Origin: VAZQ01 sp046733355
Lineage (GTDB): Bacteria; Pseudomonadota; Alphaproteobacteria; Rhizobiales; Xanthobacteraceae
Length of the DNA: 64,000 nt
NCBI GenBank assembly: GCA_046733355.1
Contig: JBKPOZ010000124.1
Coordinates: forward strand, 1-64,000
Direction of reading: 5' to 3'
Shown here piece by piece: positions 1 through 8,378 of the stretch; position 1 is the stretch's first letter; the number at the start of each line of letters is the position of its first letter. Position numbers and translations under genes: made by a program. The notes under the pieces are model-generated. The model did no database searches. It was not told the origin of the DNA and was given only the letters and a program-made list of their open reading frames with translations.

Positions 1-36
1 GCGTTGCGCCGAGCGCCTCAGGATGACGGATTGAGG
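1..36. repeat. Partial palindromic extragenic repeat at the window edge
   Basis: The first 30-odd bases read cgccgag...cctcaggatgacgg. The same string with one base changed ends the repeat near 31,590-31,618, so the window begins inside a copy of that dispersed element. It lies just beyond the livF stop codon. Confidence 0.6.
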
Positions 37-57
37 TTGAGCGTGTGCGCAGCAATA

Positions 58-783
58 TTAAAACACGCCGAGGTGCTGGCGCAAATCGACGTCGCGCAGG
101 CGGTCGGCCATATCGGCCAGCGCCACGCGGCCGCTGTTGAGGATCACGATATCGTCGGCGATGTCGAACACGAGCTTTGGATTCTGCTCGACCAGCACGA
201 TGGAAAGTCCAGCTTCCTTGAGCTTGCGAATGGTCGCCATGACGTCGGCCACGATCTGCGGCGCCAGGCCTTCGGAAGGCTCATCCATCAGGAGCACGCG
301 TGGATTGTTCATGAGCGCCCGGCCAATGGCGAGCATCTGCTGCTCGCCGCCCGAGAGATGAGCCGCCAAATGGCTGCGCCGTTCGTTGAGGCGCGGAAAG
401 CTTGCCAGCACCGTGTCGATGGTCCACGCGGTCGGAGCGCCTTGGGGCGCCTTGCGTGCCGCAACGGCGAGGTTCTCGCGCACCGTCAGACTCTTGAAGA
501 CGCGCCGGCCCTGGGGAACGAGCGCGACACCGCGTGCGGCAATCTGTTCCGGCGCAAGTCGCGTCACCGGCTCCCCAAACACTTCAACCCGGCCGTCGCG
601 CGGCGGCAACAGCCCGACCGTCACATTCATGCAGGTCGACTTGCCGGCGCCGTTTCGCCCGAGCAATCCAAGCAGCCGTGCCTCGCCGAGCGAGAAGGAC
701 ACCCCATGCAGCGCCTCGCTGTCTCCATAGAAGGCGTTGATGTCGCGCAGCGCGAGAGCGGGATGCGTTGCGCTATTCGCCAA
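58..783 (-). CDS. livF: Branched-chain amino acid-type ABC transporter ATPase LivF
   Basis: Cytoplasmic ATPase of a five-component Liv importer. Walker A (GRNGAGKST, about residues 42-50), the LSGGEQQ signature (143-149) and Walker B (VLLMDEP, 163-169) are intact. The conserved EGLAPQ after Walker B is typical of LivF. About 241 residues is normal for the family. No ATG is available. I chose TTG at 783 because GGGAAG lies six bases upstream; another TTG at 813 would add ten residues. It overlaps the end of livG by about 11 bp, so the two are probably translationally coupled. The solute cannot be told from sequence. Confidence 0.93.
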   Translation of the reverse strand: MANSATHPALALRDINAFYGDSEALHGVSFSLGEARLLGLLGRNGAGKSTCMNVTVGLLPPRDGRVEVFGEPVTRLAPEQIAARGVALVPQGRRVFKSLTVRENLAVAARKAPQGAPTAWTIDTVLASFPRLNERRSHLAAHLSGGEQQMLAIGRALMNNPRVLLMDEPSEGLAPQIVADVMATIRKLKEAGLSIVLVEQNPKLVFDIADDIVILNSGRVALADMADRLRDVDLRQHLGVF

Positions 784-1510
784 GGTAGACTTCCCGCGTG
801 CGGTGATCGGCAACCACCTCGGCGCGCGTGCCTTCCACGATCACTTCGCCGAAATGCAAAAGCGTGATGCGCTCGGCGAAATCGAGCGCCACGTCCATGT
901 TGTGCTCGATCATGACGATGGTCATGTCGCGCGGCATGCCGCACAGCAGCTCATGCACGTGGCGGCGCTCATCGATGGACAGCCCTGCGAAAGGCTCGTC
1001 GAGCAGCAGCACGCGCGGATTTTGCGCGAGCGCCATGGCGATCTCCACGCGCCGCCGCTCCCCGTAGGAGGTTTGCGACAGCGGTCGATCGGCCAGCTGC
1101 GCAAGCCCCACGCGGGCAAGCGCAGCATGCGCGTGCTCGAACAGGTCGCGCTGCCGATCGACGCTGATGAACGGGTTCCAGCGCCGAGGTGAAAGGCCGA
1201 GCAGGGCGAGTGTCACATTGCGCAGGATGGTGTCATTCTGAAACAGCGTGATGATCTGATAGGTGCGTGCCATACCGAGATGCGGTCGCATCCGGCTGGC
1301 GAGCCGGGTCACATCCCGATCAAAGAATATGACGCTGCCGCTGTCGGGCGCGATCTCGCCGGTGATCAGGTTGAAGAGCGTCGTCTTGCCTGCTCCGTTG
1401 GGCCCGATGATCAAGCGCCGCTCGCCCGGCTCGACGGTGAAACTCACGTTGCGGGTGACGCGCAGTCCACCAAAGGATTTCGAGAGTTTTTCCACGCGCA
1501 GCGCGGTCAT
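773..1510 (-). CDS. livG: Branched-chain amino acid-type ABC transporter ATPase LivG
   Basis: Second ATPase of the first Liv importer, 245 residues. Walker A GPNGAGKTT is at about 36-44, the signature is the variant TSYGERR, and Walker B is VLLLDEP followed by FAGLS. The C-terminal MIEHNMDVALDFAERI stretch is the LivG-type H-loop region. The ATG overlaps the livM stop in an ATGA arrangement, so translation is coupled. The reading frame stays open upstream inside livM, but that extension is not LivG-like. Confidence 0.94.
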   Translation of the reverse strand: MTALRVEKLSKSFGGLRVTRNVSFTVEPGERRLIIGPNGAGKTTLFNLITGEIAPDSGSVIFFDRDVTRLASRMRPHLGMARTYQIITLFQNDTILRNVTLALLGLSPRRWNPFISVDRQRDLFEHAHAALARVGLAQLADRPLSQTSYGERRRVEIAMALAQNPRVLLLDEPFAGLSIDERRHVHELLCGMPRDMTIVMIEHNMDVALDFAERITLLHFGEVIVEGTRAEVVADHRTREVYLGE

Positions 1511-2499
1511 GACGCGGCCTCGGGCAGCTTGAGCGGGTCTGCCCGGCTGCGTTCGCGCAGCGCGCGCCAGCCGAATTTCCACAGGCGCACGGAACCAGGC
1601 ACCAGCCCCTCGGGCATGAAGCTGATGATCAGTACGAAGACGATGCCGAGCACGAGATTCCAGCGCTCCACATAGGCGCTGACCACGTTCTTCATGAGCA
1701 CTACGATTGCAGCGCCGACGATCGGACCTAAAAGCGTGGCAGTGCCGCCGGAAATCACCATCAGCAGGGCTTCGGCCGACGTTTGCAGCGCAGCCACCTG
1801 CGGACTGATGAACTGGTTGTAATAGATGAACAGGAGCGCGCCGACGCCGGTCCAGAGGCCGGAAAACAGGAAGGCGACAAAACGAATGAGCCAGACATTG
1901 TAGCCCAGGGCATTCATGCGCCGTGCCTGATCGCGGGTGCCGCGCAGGCTCGCTCCAAACGGCGAGCGCACCAGCACCGCCATGCTCAGCACGCACAGCA
2001 GGAACACCGCTAACGTCGCATAATAGAACGACGAGGCATCGCCGAGCCCAATGCCGAAGGGCGCAGGCCGCGTGGAGACGTTGATTCCGTTATCGCCGTT
2101 TGTCAGGCTGGCCCAGCGGTAGGCTATTCCCCACACGATCTGCCCGAGCGCGAGGGTGATCATGAGAAAGCCGATGCCCGTCGAGCGCAGCGCAAGGACG
2201 GCGAACACGGCAGAACTTGCGAGCGTGACCCCGATGGCAGCCGTATCTGCGACTAGATGGCCGTGACCGGCGGCAAGGAGCAGCGCGGCCGTATAGCCGG
2301 CCATGGCAAGCAAGCCCGCGTGCCCGAGGGACACGAGGCCGCCATAGCCCACCAGCACGTTGAGCGCGAGCGCCATGACGGCGAACACAAGAATCTGGCT
2401 CGATATATTGACGTAATAGGCATTGCGCAGGACGAACGGCAGCACGAGGAGCGCGAGCACGGCAAATGCAGCCGCAAGCATGCGCGGCGCACTCTTCAC
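1507..2499 (-). CDS. livM: Branched-chain amino acid-type ABC transporter permease LivM
   Basis: Inner-membrane permease of 330 residues with about nine hydrophobic segments. It carries the family motif GYGGLVSLGHAGLLAMAGY and the C-terminal GTATLLGPIVGA and MPEGLVPG segments. The start is GTG, overlapping the livH TGA and preceded by AAGGTGA. The frame continues upstream within livH, but that part is a shadow. It should pair with LivH to form the translocation pore. Confidence 0.93.
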   Translation of the reverse strand: MKSAPRMLAAAFAVLALLVLPFVLRNAYYVNISSQILVFAVMALALNVLVGYGGLVSLGHAGLLAMAGYTAALLLAAGHGHLVADTAAIGVTLASSAVFAVLALRSTGIGFLMITLALGQIVWGIAYRWASLTNGDNGINVSTRPAPFGIGLGDASSFYYATLAVFLLCVLSMAVLVRSPFGASLRGTRDQARRMNALGYNVWLIRFVAFLFSGLWTGVGALLFIYYNQFISPQVAALQTSAEALLMVISGGTATLLGPIVGAAIVVLMKNVVSAYVERWNLVLGIVFVLIISFMPEGLVPGSVRLWKFGWRALRERSRADPLKLPEAAS

Positions 2500-3362
2500 G
2501 AGATCACCTTCCCGAACAGGCCCTGCGGTCGCAGAACGAGGACGAGCAGCATGGGCAAGAACAGGATGACATAGGCGAGGTCGGGGAACATCGCCTGGCC
2601 GAAATTGTATAAAAAGCCGATCAGGAAACTGCCGACGAGCGCGCCCATGAGGCTGCCGCTGCCGCCGAGGATTACGACGATGAGCGCGAGCGGCAGCATC
2701 TCCATATCGAGGCCGGGATATACCGACAGATAGGGCGCGCCAACGACGCCGCCGAAGGCGGCCAAGGCCGCGCCCAGCGCGAAGACAAGCGTGAACAGCA
2801 TCGAAACCTTGATGCCCACGACGCGGGCAATGGGCGCATCGTCGACGCCGGCGCGGATCATGGCGCCAAGGCGAGTCCAGTCGACCATGATCCAGAGCAG
2901 CACCGCGATCACGACGGCGACGAGCACGATGACCAGCCGATACAGTGGAAAGAACATCCCGGCGACCTGCACCGCGCCACGCAAATGGATCGGCGTTGCC
3001 GGTTGCCACGGATCGCCGGTCCAGACCATCAGGCACAGGTCGGCAACGATGAAGGCGAGCCCGAGCGTGAGCAGCACCTGCGGCAGTTCCTGGCCGCTCA
3101 ATCGCCGCAACAGAAAACGTTCGATCAGAGTTCCGATCACCGCCATGGCGCACCCGCTGATGAGCGCCGCGACCCAGAAATTCAAGCCGATGCGCGGATC
3201 AAGCAACGACACCCCGAAATAGGCGCCGAGCATGAAGAACGACCCGTGCATCAGATTCGGGATGTTCATGAGGCCGAAGATGAGAGAGAAGCCGGCGGAG
3301 AGCAGAAACAGCAAGCCGCCAAGGGCAATGCTGTTCACCGCGAGCGTCAGCCACAGGCTCAT
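2496..3362 (-). CDS. livH: Branched-chain amino acid-type ABC transporter permease LivH
   Basis: Permease of 288 residues. The N-terminal stretch SAGFSLIFGLMNIPNLMHG is the LivH signature. About eight transmembrane segments follow, and the C-terminus RPQGLFGK is also family-typical. It overlaps livM by 4 bp (GTGA). The gap of 117 bp upstream to the binding-protein gene holds a palindromic repeat but no obvious new promoter. Confidence 0.94.
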   Translation of the reverse strand: MSLWLTLAVNSIALGGLLFLLSAGFSLIFGLMNIPNLMHGSFFMLGAYFGVSLLDPRIGLNFWVAALISGCAMAVIGTLIERFLLRRLSGQELPQVLLTLGLAFIVADLCLMVWTGDPWQPATPIHLRGAVQVAGMFFPLYRLVIVLVAVVIAVLLWIMVDWTRLGAMIRAGVDDAPIARVVGIKVSMLFTLVFALGAALAAFGGVVGAPYLSVYPGLDMEMLPLALIVVILGGSGSLMGALVGSFLIGFLYNFGQAMFPDLAYVILFLPMLLVLVLRPQGLFGKVIS

Positions 3363-3378
3363 GGGATCCCCGAGCGAT

Positions 3379-3443
3379 GCCCCTCACCCGACCCTCGCTG
3401 CGCTCGGGGTCTTCCCTCTCCCCGCTTTGCGGGCAGAGGGTGC
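3379..3443. repeat. Palindromic extragenic repeat (cccctcaccc/ccctctcccc type)
   Basis: GC-rich inverted segments (cgctgcgctcgg; ccctctccccgc...gcgggcagaggg) lie between the binding-protein gene and livH. Related ccctctccc/gggagaggg elements occur near 20,680 and 59,254. In a polycistronic transcript it could form a hairpin that separates livH from the upstream gene. Confidence 0.7.
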
Positions 3444-3479
3444 CGAGCCGCGCAAGCGGCGAGGCGGATGGGCTTGCTG

Positions 3480-4724
3480 TTACTGCTCCAGATTTTTCGC
3501 CGGAGGATAGTCGCGCGCGTAAACCGGATTGGCGAGAAATTCCTTCTCGTTGTAGGTCCAGAACTGACTGACATCCGGATAGGTTTTGATGACGGTATTG
3601 ACGAGCTTGCCGCCTTTACTCTCGCACTTGCGGATAAACACGTTGCCCACCACGTTGCCAAGGTGATCGAACCTGACGGGACCGCGCGGCGTGTCCGTCA
3701 GCGACACCTGGTGCAGCGCCTCCGCAAAAGCCTTGTGGTCGTCGGCCTTGCCGCCGAGCTTCTGCATCGCCGCCTCGACGCACTGGCCGGCAATGTACAT
3801 GCCGGCGGAATATCCGCCCGGCAGCACGCCGTAGTCCTTCTGCATATCGGCAACAAACCGTTTGTTGCTTTCGCTCTCATATTCGGCCGAATACCAGGCG
3901 GCCGAGATGACGCCCACCGCCTCGTCTGCCAGGCTGCGCAACAAGGCATCGTCCATGGCCGTCCAGCCGGCGAGCAGCGGAATGCGCTTCATGCCGAGAT
4001 CCGCATAGGCGCGCATGAATTTCACGGGATTCGACCCGGCAAAGCCGTTGACCACGCAATCCACATTGCCGAGTTGCGCGATGTAGGGCGTGTAGTCCGG
4101 CGTCACCAACGGCGGCCAGAGCTTCTTGACGATCTTGCCGCCATCGTCCTCGAACACGCGCTGGAATCCCGCCATTTGCTCGTAGCCGAAGGCGAAGTCT
4201 TCGGAAATGGTAGCGGCGCGCTTGTACTTGAGGTCCTTCGCGGCGTAATCGCCGAGGGGGTGGCAGCACTGCGCAGAAGTAGCCGAAGGCCGTATCACGA
4301 ATGGATTGGCCTTCCGCTGGGTGACATCCTCGGCCGCCGCGAGGCTGATCAGCGGCGTCTCATTGTCGCGCACGAAGTCGGTGATGGCGAGAAGCTCGAA
4401 GGCGGCGAGCGGGCCGAGGATCACGTTGACCTTGTCGCGCTCGATCAGCTCCTGCGCCTTGGTCTTGGCACCCGCGGGATTGCCGCCCGTGTCGGCAGAG
4501 ATGAACTCAATCTTGCGGCCGGCAAGCGTATTGTTTTTCTCCTTGAGCAGGGTCGAGATCCCCTGCTCCATCTGAATGCCGCCCTGGGCAAGGGGGCCCG
4601 TCTTGACGGTGAGGAGGCCGATCTTGAATGCCGCGGGCTGCGCCTGAACATACGGTGCCTTGAGCACCGCCATGCTTGTTCCGGCAAGCATTCCCTTGAG
4701 CACGGCTCTGCGTTTCATTCGCAT
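3480..4724 (-). CDS. Liv-type periplasmic amino acid/amide-binding protein
   Basis: Solute receptor of the first Liv importer, 414 residues, type I periplasmic-binding (peripla_BP_6) fold. The N-terminus MRMKRRAVLKG followed by a hydrophobic run ending VQAQ is a Sec/Tat-like signal. The mature part starts with FKIGLLTVKTGPLAQGG, the usual first strand and loop of this family. The ATG at 4724 has AAGGAGG five bases upstream, which decides it against the ATG 21 bp further out. It starts only 24 bp after the CocE-type hydrolase gene, so the two are probably co-transcribed. The ligand is unknown. Confidence 0.92.
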   Translation of the reverse strand: MRMKRRAVLKGMLAGTSMAVLKAPYVQAQPAAFKIGLLTVKTGPLAQGGIQMEQGISTLLKEKNNTLAGRKIEFISADTGGNPAGAKTKAQELIERDKVNVILGPLAAFELLAITDFVRDNETPLISLAAAEDVTQRKANPFVIRPSATSAQCCHPLGDYAAKDLKYKRAATISEDFAFGYEQMAGFQRVFEDDGGKIVKKLWPPLVTPDYTPYIAQLGNVDCVVNGFAGSNPVKFMRAYADLGMKRIPLLAGWTAMDDALLRSLADEAVGVISAAWYSAEYESESNKRFVADMQKDYGVLPGGYSAGMYIAGQCVEAAMQKLGGKADDHKAFAEALHQVSLTDTPRGPVRFDHLGNVVGNVFIRKCESKGGKLVNTVIKTYPDVSQFWTYNEKEFLANPVYARDYPPAKNLEQ

Positions 4725-4748
4725 CGTTTCCTCCTTTGCAAGCACGAC

Positions 4749-6584
4749 TTATGTACGGTTCGTAAGTCGCCGGCGCTGCTTCGGCACGCGCGAAGCCCGT
4801 ACTTTTAGCGGGATAATCGGCAGCAGCACATAAGGTTTCCTGGCGCCTCCGAAATGGAGCGTCGTTATGCCGCTAAAGACATTTGACGGGCGGTCGACAG
4901 CATCGTCGTGCAGGAATGGGCCGCATCCGGTGAGCTCGTTTTTGAAGTTCGAGAGCTTGCCCCCACTCGGGCCCGGATAGACATAGTCCTTGCCGCGAAT
5001 GCTCAGCGCGACGCGATACCCTGCCGGCACCACAACGGAGGTCGGCCAGATCTCGATATCGAGCTCGACAACCTCGCTCCTCTTCAACGGCTGCGGGCGG
5101 TCGTGGGTGTGATACGGACGATAGGGCATGGTGACCTTGCGATCGAGCTTGCGGTGCGAGGCACGCAGCCAGCCCTGCGCGACGGGCGTATGCGGATCGA
5201 TCGCTCCCTGGAACACCACCTCTTTCAGATCGCCCGAAAACACGCGCAGCACGGCGAACAGATCGGCATCGGCGGTGGATGACGAAATGAACAGCTTAAC
5301 CGCACTCGGCCCGGTTATTTCCGTCTCCTGCGCAAACGGCGCGCTCATGAACGTCACCCCGTCGCCCATTGCCGCAAATGATATCGCACTCGATCGGCCG
5401 GATTTTTCATCCAGCATGCCGGTTGTGCCGTTGAGATAGAGCTTCGTCCATTTGGTGCGCTGGAGCGGCCATTCTGCCTCGGCGCGCTCGACGAACCTGT
5501 CGATGTGACGAACCTGCAGGAGCACGCGTGGCTGCCTGTCCCACCCGTTTTGCTTGCCGTGCAGGAAATGATCGAAAAAGCGCAGCTGCAGCTTGCGTCC
5601 GTAATCGGTGTAGAAATGCGTCCAGTGCTCGATGCCGTGCGCCTCGAGCCACTTCTGCCGGCTCGCAGCGCGCATGAAGCCCTCGAAATTGCCGCGTGGA
5701 TGCAGGCCTTGCCCGCCCCAGTTGGCGGCGGAAAGAAACGGCGTCTTCACCCTCGACCAGACAGGCGAGCGCGCGCGGTGATACTCGTCATCGAGCGGAT
5801 GCGCGCGAATTTCTGCGCCGAGATCCGTCCGGTTCCTCGCAAGCTCCGCTTCTGAAAGAACTTCCGGCCCGCATACCAGTTGCCCATGCACGCGGGAGCG
5901 CTTGCCGCGCTCGCCCGCGCCATACTGCACCGTCTTCACCTGCATGTCGTACCAGTTCTCCCAGAAGGTGCAGATGATGCCGCCGTGATGCGTCATGTCG
6001 CGATACCAGTCGGCGGCGCCTTCCCATATGCACATGGCGGCGAGATGCGGCGGCTGCAGGCTCGCCACGTGCCATTGATTGATCGCGTAATACGAGATGC
6101 CGTTGAGGCCGACCTTGCCGTTGGACCACGGCTGCACCCCGGCCCATTCAATGCATTCGTAAAAGTCCCTCGTCTCGCGCGGAGAGAAATGATCGATATG
6201 GCCGGGCGAACAGCCGCAGCCGCGGGAATCGACCCGCATGCATGCATAATCGTGCGGCACCCATTTTTCCGGGTCGACAACTTCCCAGCTCTGGTAGAGA
6301 TTGCTCGAGCCGGCAGTGACATCCGGATGCTGCTCGGCCATGCGCTGCCAGGCGCTGGGATAGCCGTCCTGGAATGCAAGCCCCTTGCCGTAAGGTCCGT
6401 AGCTCAGGATGACGGGATATCGGCCTTCCTGCGGCGGGCGGAAAATATCGGCGCGGAGCACGGTCCCGTCGTCCATGCGCAGCGGCACATCCCAATCGAT
6501 GCGCATGCCGTCGCGCAGCTCGCTGCGATGCTCATGGGTCTGGGCCGCGGGTGTGTCTGGCGCCGTGCGCCCGGCTGCGGGCAT
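4749..6584 (-). CDS. CocE/NonD (peptidase S15-like) alpha/beta hydrolase
   Basis: 611 residues, the usual size of CocE-type esterases and amidases. The N-terminal catalytic half shows VPLRMDDGTVLRADIFRP, the RVDSRGCGCSPG block and a nucleophile elbow GISYYA with Ser at about 164. A His lies in EHWTHFYTDYG. The C-terminal third is the jelly-roll PepX_C domain (SVVVPAGYRVALSIRG). No signal peptide is seen, so it should be cytoplasmic. GGAGG precedes the ATG. It is the first gene of the hydrolase-Liv importer operon, which suggests it cleaves an imported ester or amide; the substrate is inference only. Confidence 0.88.
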   Translation of the reverse strand: MPAAGRTAPDTPAAQTHEHRSELRDGMRIDWDVPLRMDDGTVLRADIFRPPQEGRYPVILSYGPYGKGLAFQDGYPSAWQRMAEQHPDVTAGSSNLYQSWEVVDPEKWVPHDYACMRVDSRGCGCSPGHIDHFSPRETRDFYECIEWAGVQPWSNGKVGLNGISYYAINQWHVASLQPPHLAAMCIWEGAADWYRDMTHHGGIICTFWENWYDMQVKTVQYGAGERGKRSRVHGQLVCGPEVLSEAELARNRTDLGAEIRAHPLDDEYHRARSPVWSRVKTPFLSAANWGGQGLHPRGNFEGFMRAASRQKWLEAHGIEHWTHFYTDYGRKLQLRFFDHFLHGKQNGWDRQPRVLLQVRHIDRFVERAEAEWPLQRTKWTKLYLNGTTGMLDEKSGRSSAISFAAMGDGVTFMSAPFAQETEITGPSAVKLFISSSTADADLFAVLRVFSGDLKEVVFQGAIDPHTPVAQGWLRASHRKLDRKVTMPYRPYHTHDRPQPLKRSEVVELDIEIWPTSVVVPAGYRVALSIRGKDYVYPGPSGGKLSNFKNELTGCGPFLHDDAVDRPSNVFSGITTLHFGGARKPYVLLPIIPLKVRASRVPKQRRRLTNRT

Positions 6585-6680
6585 GGCTTCCTCCAGGACG
6601 CCGTCATTGCAAGCGCGGCGCGTTCGTCCGGCAGCTATCCTATGGTATGAGCCGAGGTCTCACAAATTTCCGGAGGCGAC

Positions 6681-7334
6681 GTGAAGCTCTTTTCATTCTG
6701 GCGCTCGCTCGCGACGTTTCGCGTGCGCATTGCGCTCAATCTCAAGGGACTGGTGCCCGACGAGATCATCAACGTGAATCTGATGCAGGGCCAGCAACGC
6801 GCCGACCCCTTCCGCACAGTCAATCCGCAGATGCTGCTCCCCGCCTTGATCGATGGCGAAGGTCCCGTGCTGTTCCAGTCACTGGCAATCATCGAATATC
6901 TCGACGAGACCCATCCGCAGCCGCCGCTGTTGCCCACTGGCGCGAAGGCGCGGGCGCGGGTGCGCGCGCTAGCGCAAATTGTCGCATGCGACTCCCATCC
7001 GCTCATCGTGCCGTGCGTGCGCGAGTATCTCGAGCACGAGTTCAAGCTCGACGAGGCGGCACGGCTGAAATGGATCCGCCACTGGATCGACGAGGCGCTT
7101 GCGGCGCTTGAAGCAAATCTCTCCGGCAGCAAGGAGACGGGTCAGTACTGCCACAGCGATGCAATCACACTTGCTGACATCTGTCTCGTGAGCCAGGCGG
7201 TGGGCGCCAAGTTCTTCAACTACGATATCGCGCCCTTCCCGACCGTGCGCCGCATCGCCGAGCGCTGCATGCAGCACGACACGTTCGCGCGCGCACACCC
7301 CTTGCGGCAACCGGGCGCCCCCCAGGCCGCGTGA
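6681..7334 (+). CDS. maiA: Maleylacetoacetate isomerase-like glutathione S-transferase
   Basis: 217 residues with a thioredoxin-like N-terminal domain and a helical C-terminal GST domain, zeta class. The active-site region reads WRSLATFRVRIALNLKG where typical enzymes have an SS/SC pair before WRVRIAL. NPQMLLPALIDG and LFQSLAIIEYLDE are the glutathione-binding segments. The ADICLVSQ segment matches the zeta class. The start is GTG with GGAGG upstream. It would isomerise maleylacetoacetate to fumarylacetoacetate in tyrosine or aromatic breakdown. No other homogentisate genes are present here, so the pathway is uncertain. The departures from the SSCSWR motif also allow another GST role. Confidence 0.8.
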   Translation: MKLFSFWRSLATFRVRIALNLKGLVPDEIINVNLMQGQQRADPFRTVNPQMLLPALIDGEGPVLFQSLAIIEYLDETHPQPPLLPTGAKARARVRALAQIVACDSHPLIVPCVREYLEHEFKLDEAARLKWIRHWIDEALAALEANLSGSKETGQYCHSDAITLADICLVSQAVGAKFFNYDIAPFPTVRRIAERCMQHDTFARAHPLRQPGAPQAA

Positions 7335-7335
7335 A

Positions 7336-7360
7336 TACCTCCCCCTGAAAGGGGGAGGTA
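7336..7360. terminator. Bidirectional terminator-like hairpin
   Basis: A perfect 10-bp stem (tacctccccc / gggggaggta) with a five-base loop sits exactly between two convergent genes, ending 6 bp before the stop of the minus-strand gene. There is no long T-run, so it may also belong to the ccctccccc repeat family. Confidence 0.55.
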
Positions 7361-7366
7361 TGCGCG

Positions 7367-8152
7367 TCATCGTGCTGAAAGGAACTGCGCGAGGGCGCGG
7401 TTGAAGGCGACCGGCTGGTCGAGATTGGAAATGTGCCCGGCGCCGGCGATCTCGACGTAGCGCGATCCTGGCAGCGCCTCGTGCAGCTTGGCCATGGCTG
7501 CGGGAGTGACCCCGTCCTTTTCACCAACGAGAAAAAGCACCGACCGCTTCACTGTCCCCACCTTCGCAGCATAGTTATGGCTGGCGAGCGCGGCGGCACA
7601 TCCGATAAAGCCGGGAACAGGCGTCGCGCGGATCATCTGCCGCACCTTGTCGATGTGCGGCGCCTTGGCCTCGATAAGCTCCGGCGGAAACCAGCGCGCG
7701 ACCGTCGACTCGACGAGCGCTTCCATGCCGTCCTTCTCCGCAACGGCAATACGCTCCTCCCATTGCTGCGCAGTCGCCGGCGTCGATTGGCATACGGAAT
7801 CGCAGACGACGATTTTGTCGAGACGGTCCGGATGCAATTGTGCGAGTGCAAGCGCCGTCGCCCCGCCCATCGAAAGGCCGACGAAATGCGCCTTGTCGAT
7901 GGCAAGCGCGTTCATCACCGCGATGGCATCAGCAATGAGCTGCGCGAAGGTGTATCGGCCCGCGGGCGCGTCGCTCTTGCCATGTCCGCGCTGATCGTAA
8001 CGCAGAACGCGAAAAGCGCGCGCAAACTCGCGCGCCTGGTCGTCCCACATCGCAAGGTTTGTCGCCAGCGAGTTGCTCAGGACGAGCCAGGGCGCGCCGC
8101 GAAGGCCGTCGACCTCATAATTAATACTGATCCCGTTCACTTTGACCCGCAT
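7367..8152 (-). CDS. Alpha/beta hydrolase, 3-oxoadipate enol-lactonase-like
   Basis: 261 residues with the full alpha/beta-hydrolase triad: nucleophile elbow GLSMGG (Ser about 94), acid in VGEKDGVTP and His in GAGHISNLDQP. The oxyanion region LSNSLATNLAMWDDQ and the RYDQRGHGKS block are characteristic of PcaD-type lactonases, which hydrolyse 3-oxoadipate enol-lactone in the beta-ketoadipate pathway. No pca neighbours are present, so another ester or lactone substrate is possible. I start at the ATG before RVKVNG; the frame is open 14 codons further upstream but that extension is very basic and not hydrolase-like. Confidence 0.85.
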   Translation of the reverse strand: MRVKVNGISINYEVDGLRGAPWLVLSNSLATNLAMWDDQAREFARAFRVLRYDQRGHGKSDAPAGRYTFAQLIADAIAVMNALAIDKAHFVGLSMGGATALALAQLHPDRLDKIVVCDSVCQSTPATAQQWEERIAVAEKDGMEALVESTVARWFPPELIEAKAPHIDKVRQMIRATPVPGFIGCAAALASHNYAAKVGTVKRSVLFLVGEKDGVTPAAMAKLHEALPGSRYVEIAGAGHISNLDQPVAFNRALAQFLSAR

Positions 8153-8378
8153 TTTGCGGCCCCGCGCACCCGTTCCTCGACGACTACGTGTCACATTGCT
8201 AATTGTTTCCGCCGGAAAAAAGACTTAGTGCCGGGTGATCTACGCACGAGCCAATGCGCTTCGGCCGGTTAACCAAGCGCGGTCATGTCTGCGGAAAAAC
8301 CGTTGCAAAGACAGAAACTTAGCCGATAACTGGAGAGTGCGCGGAGAGCCGGCCAGCCTGGCGCAAGCCTGCGCGGAA

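Noticed and set aside
2985..4808. 607-codon open frame on the plus strand
   Set aside because: It is antisense to livH and the binding-protein gene; its product is Arg/His/Glu-rich with no fold signature. High GC keeps such frames open.
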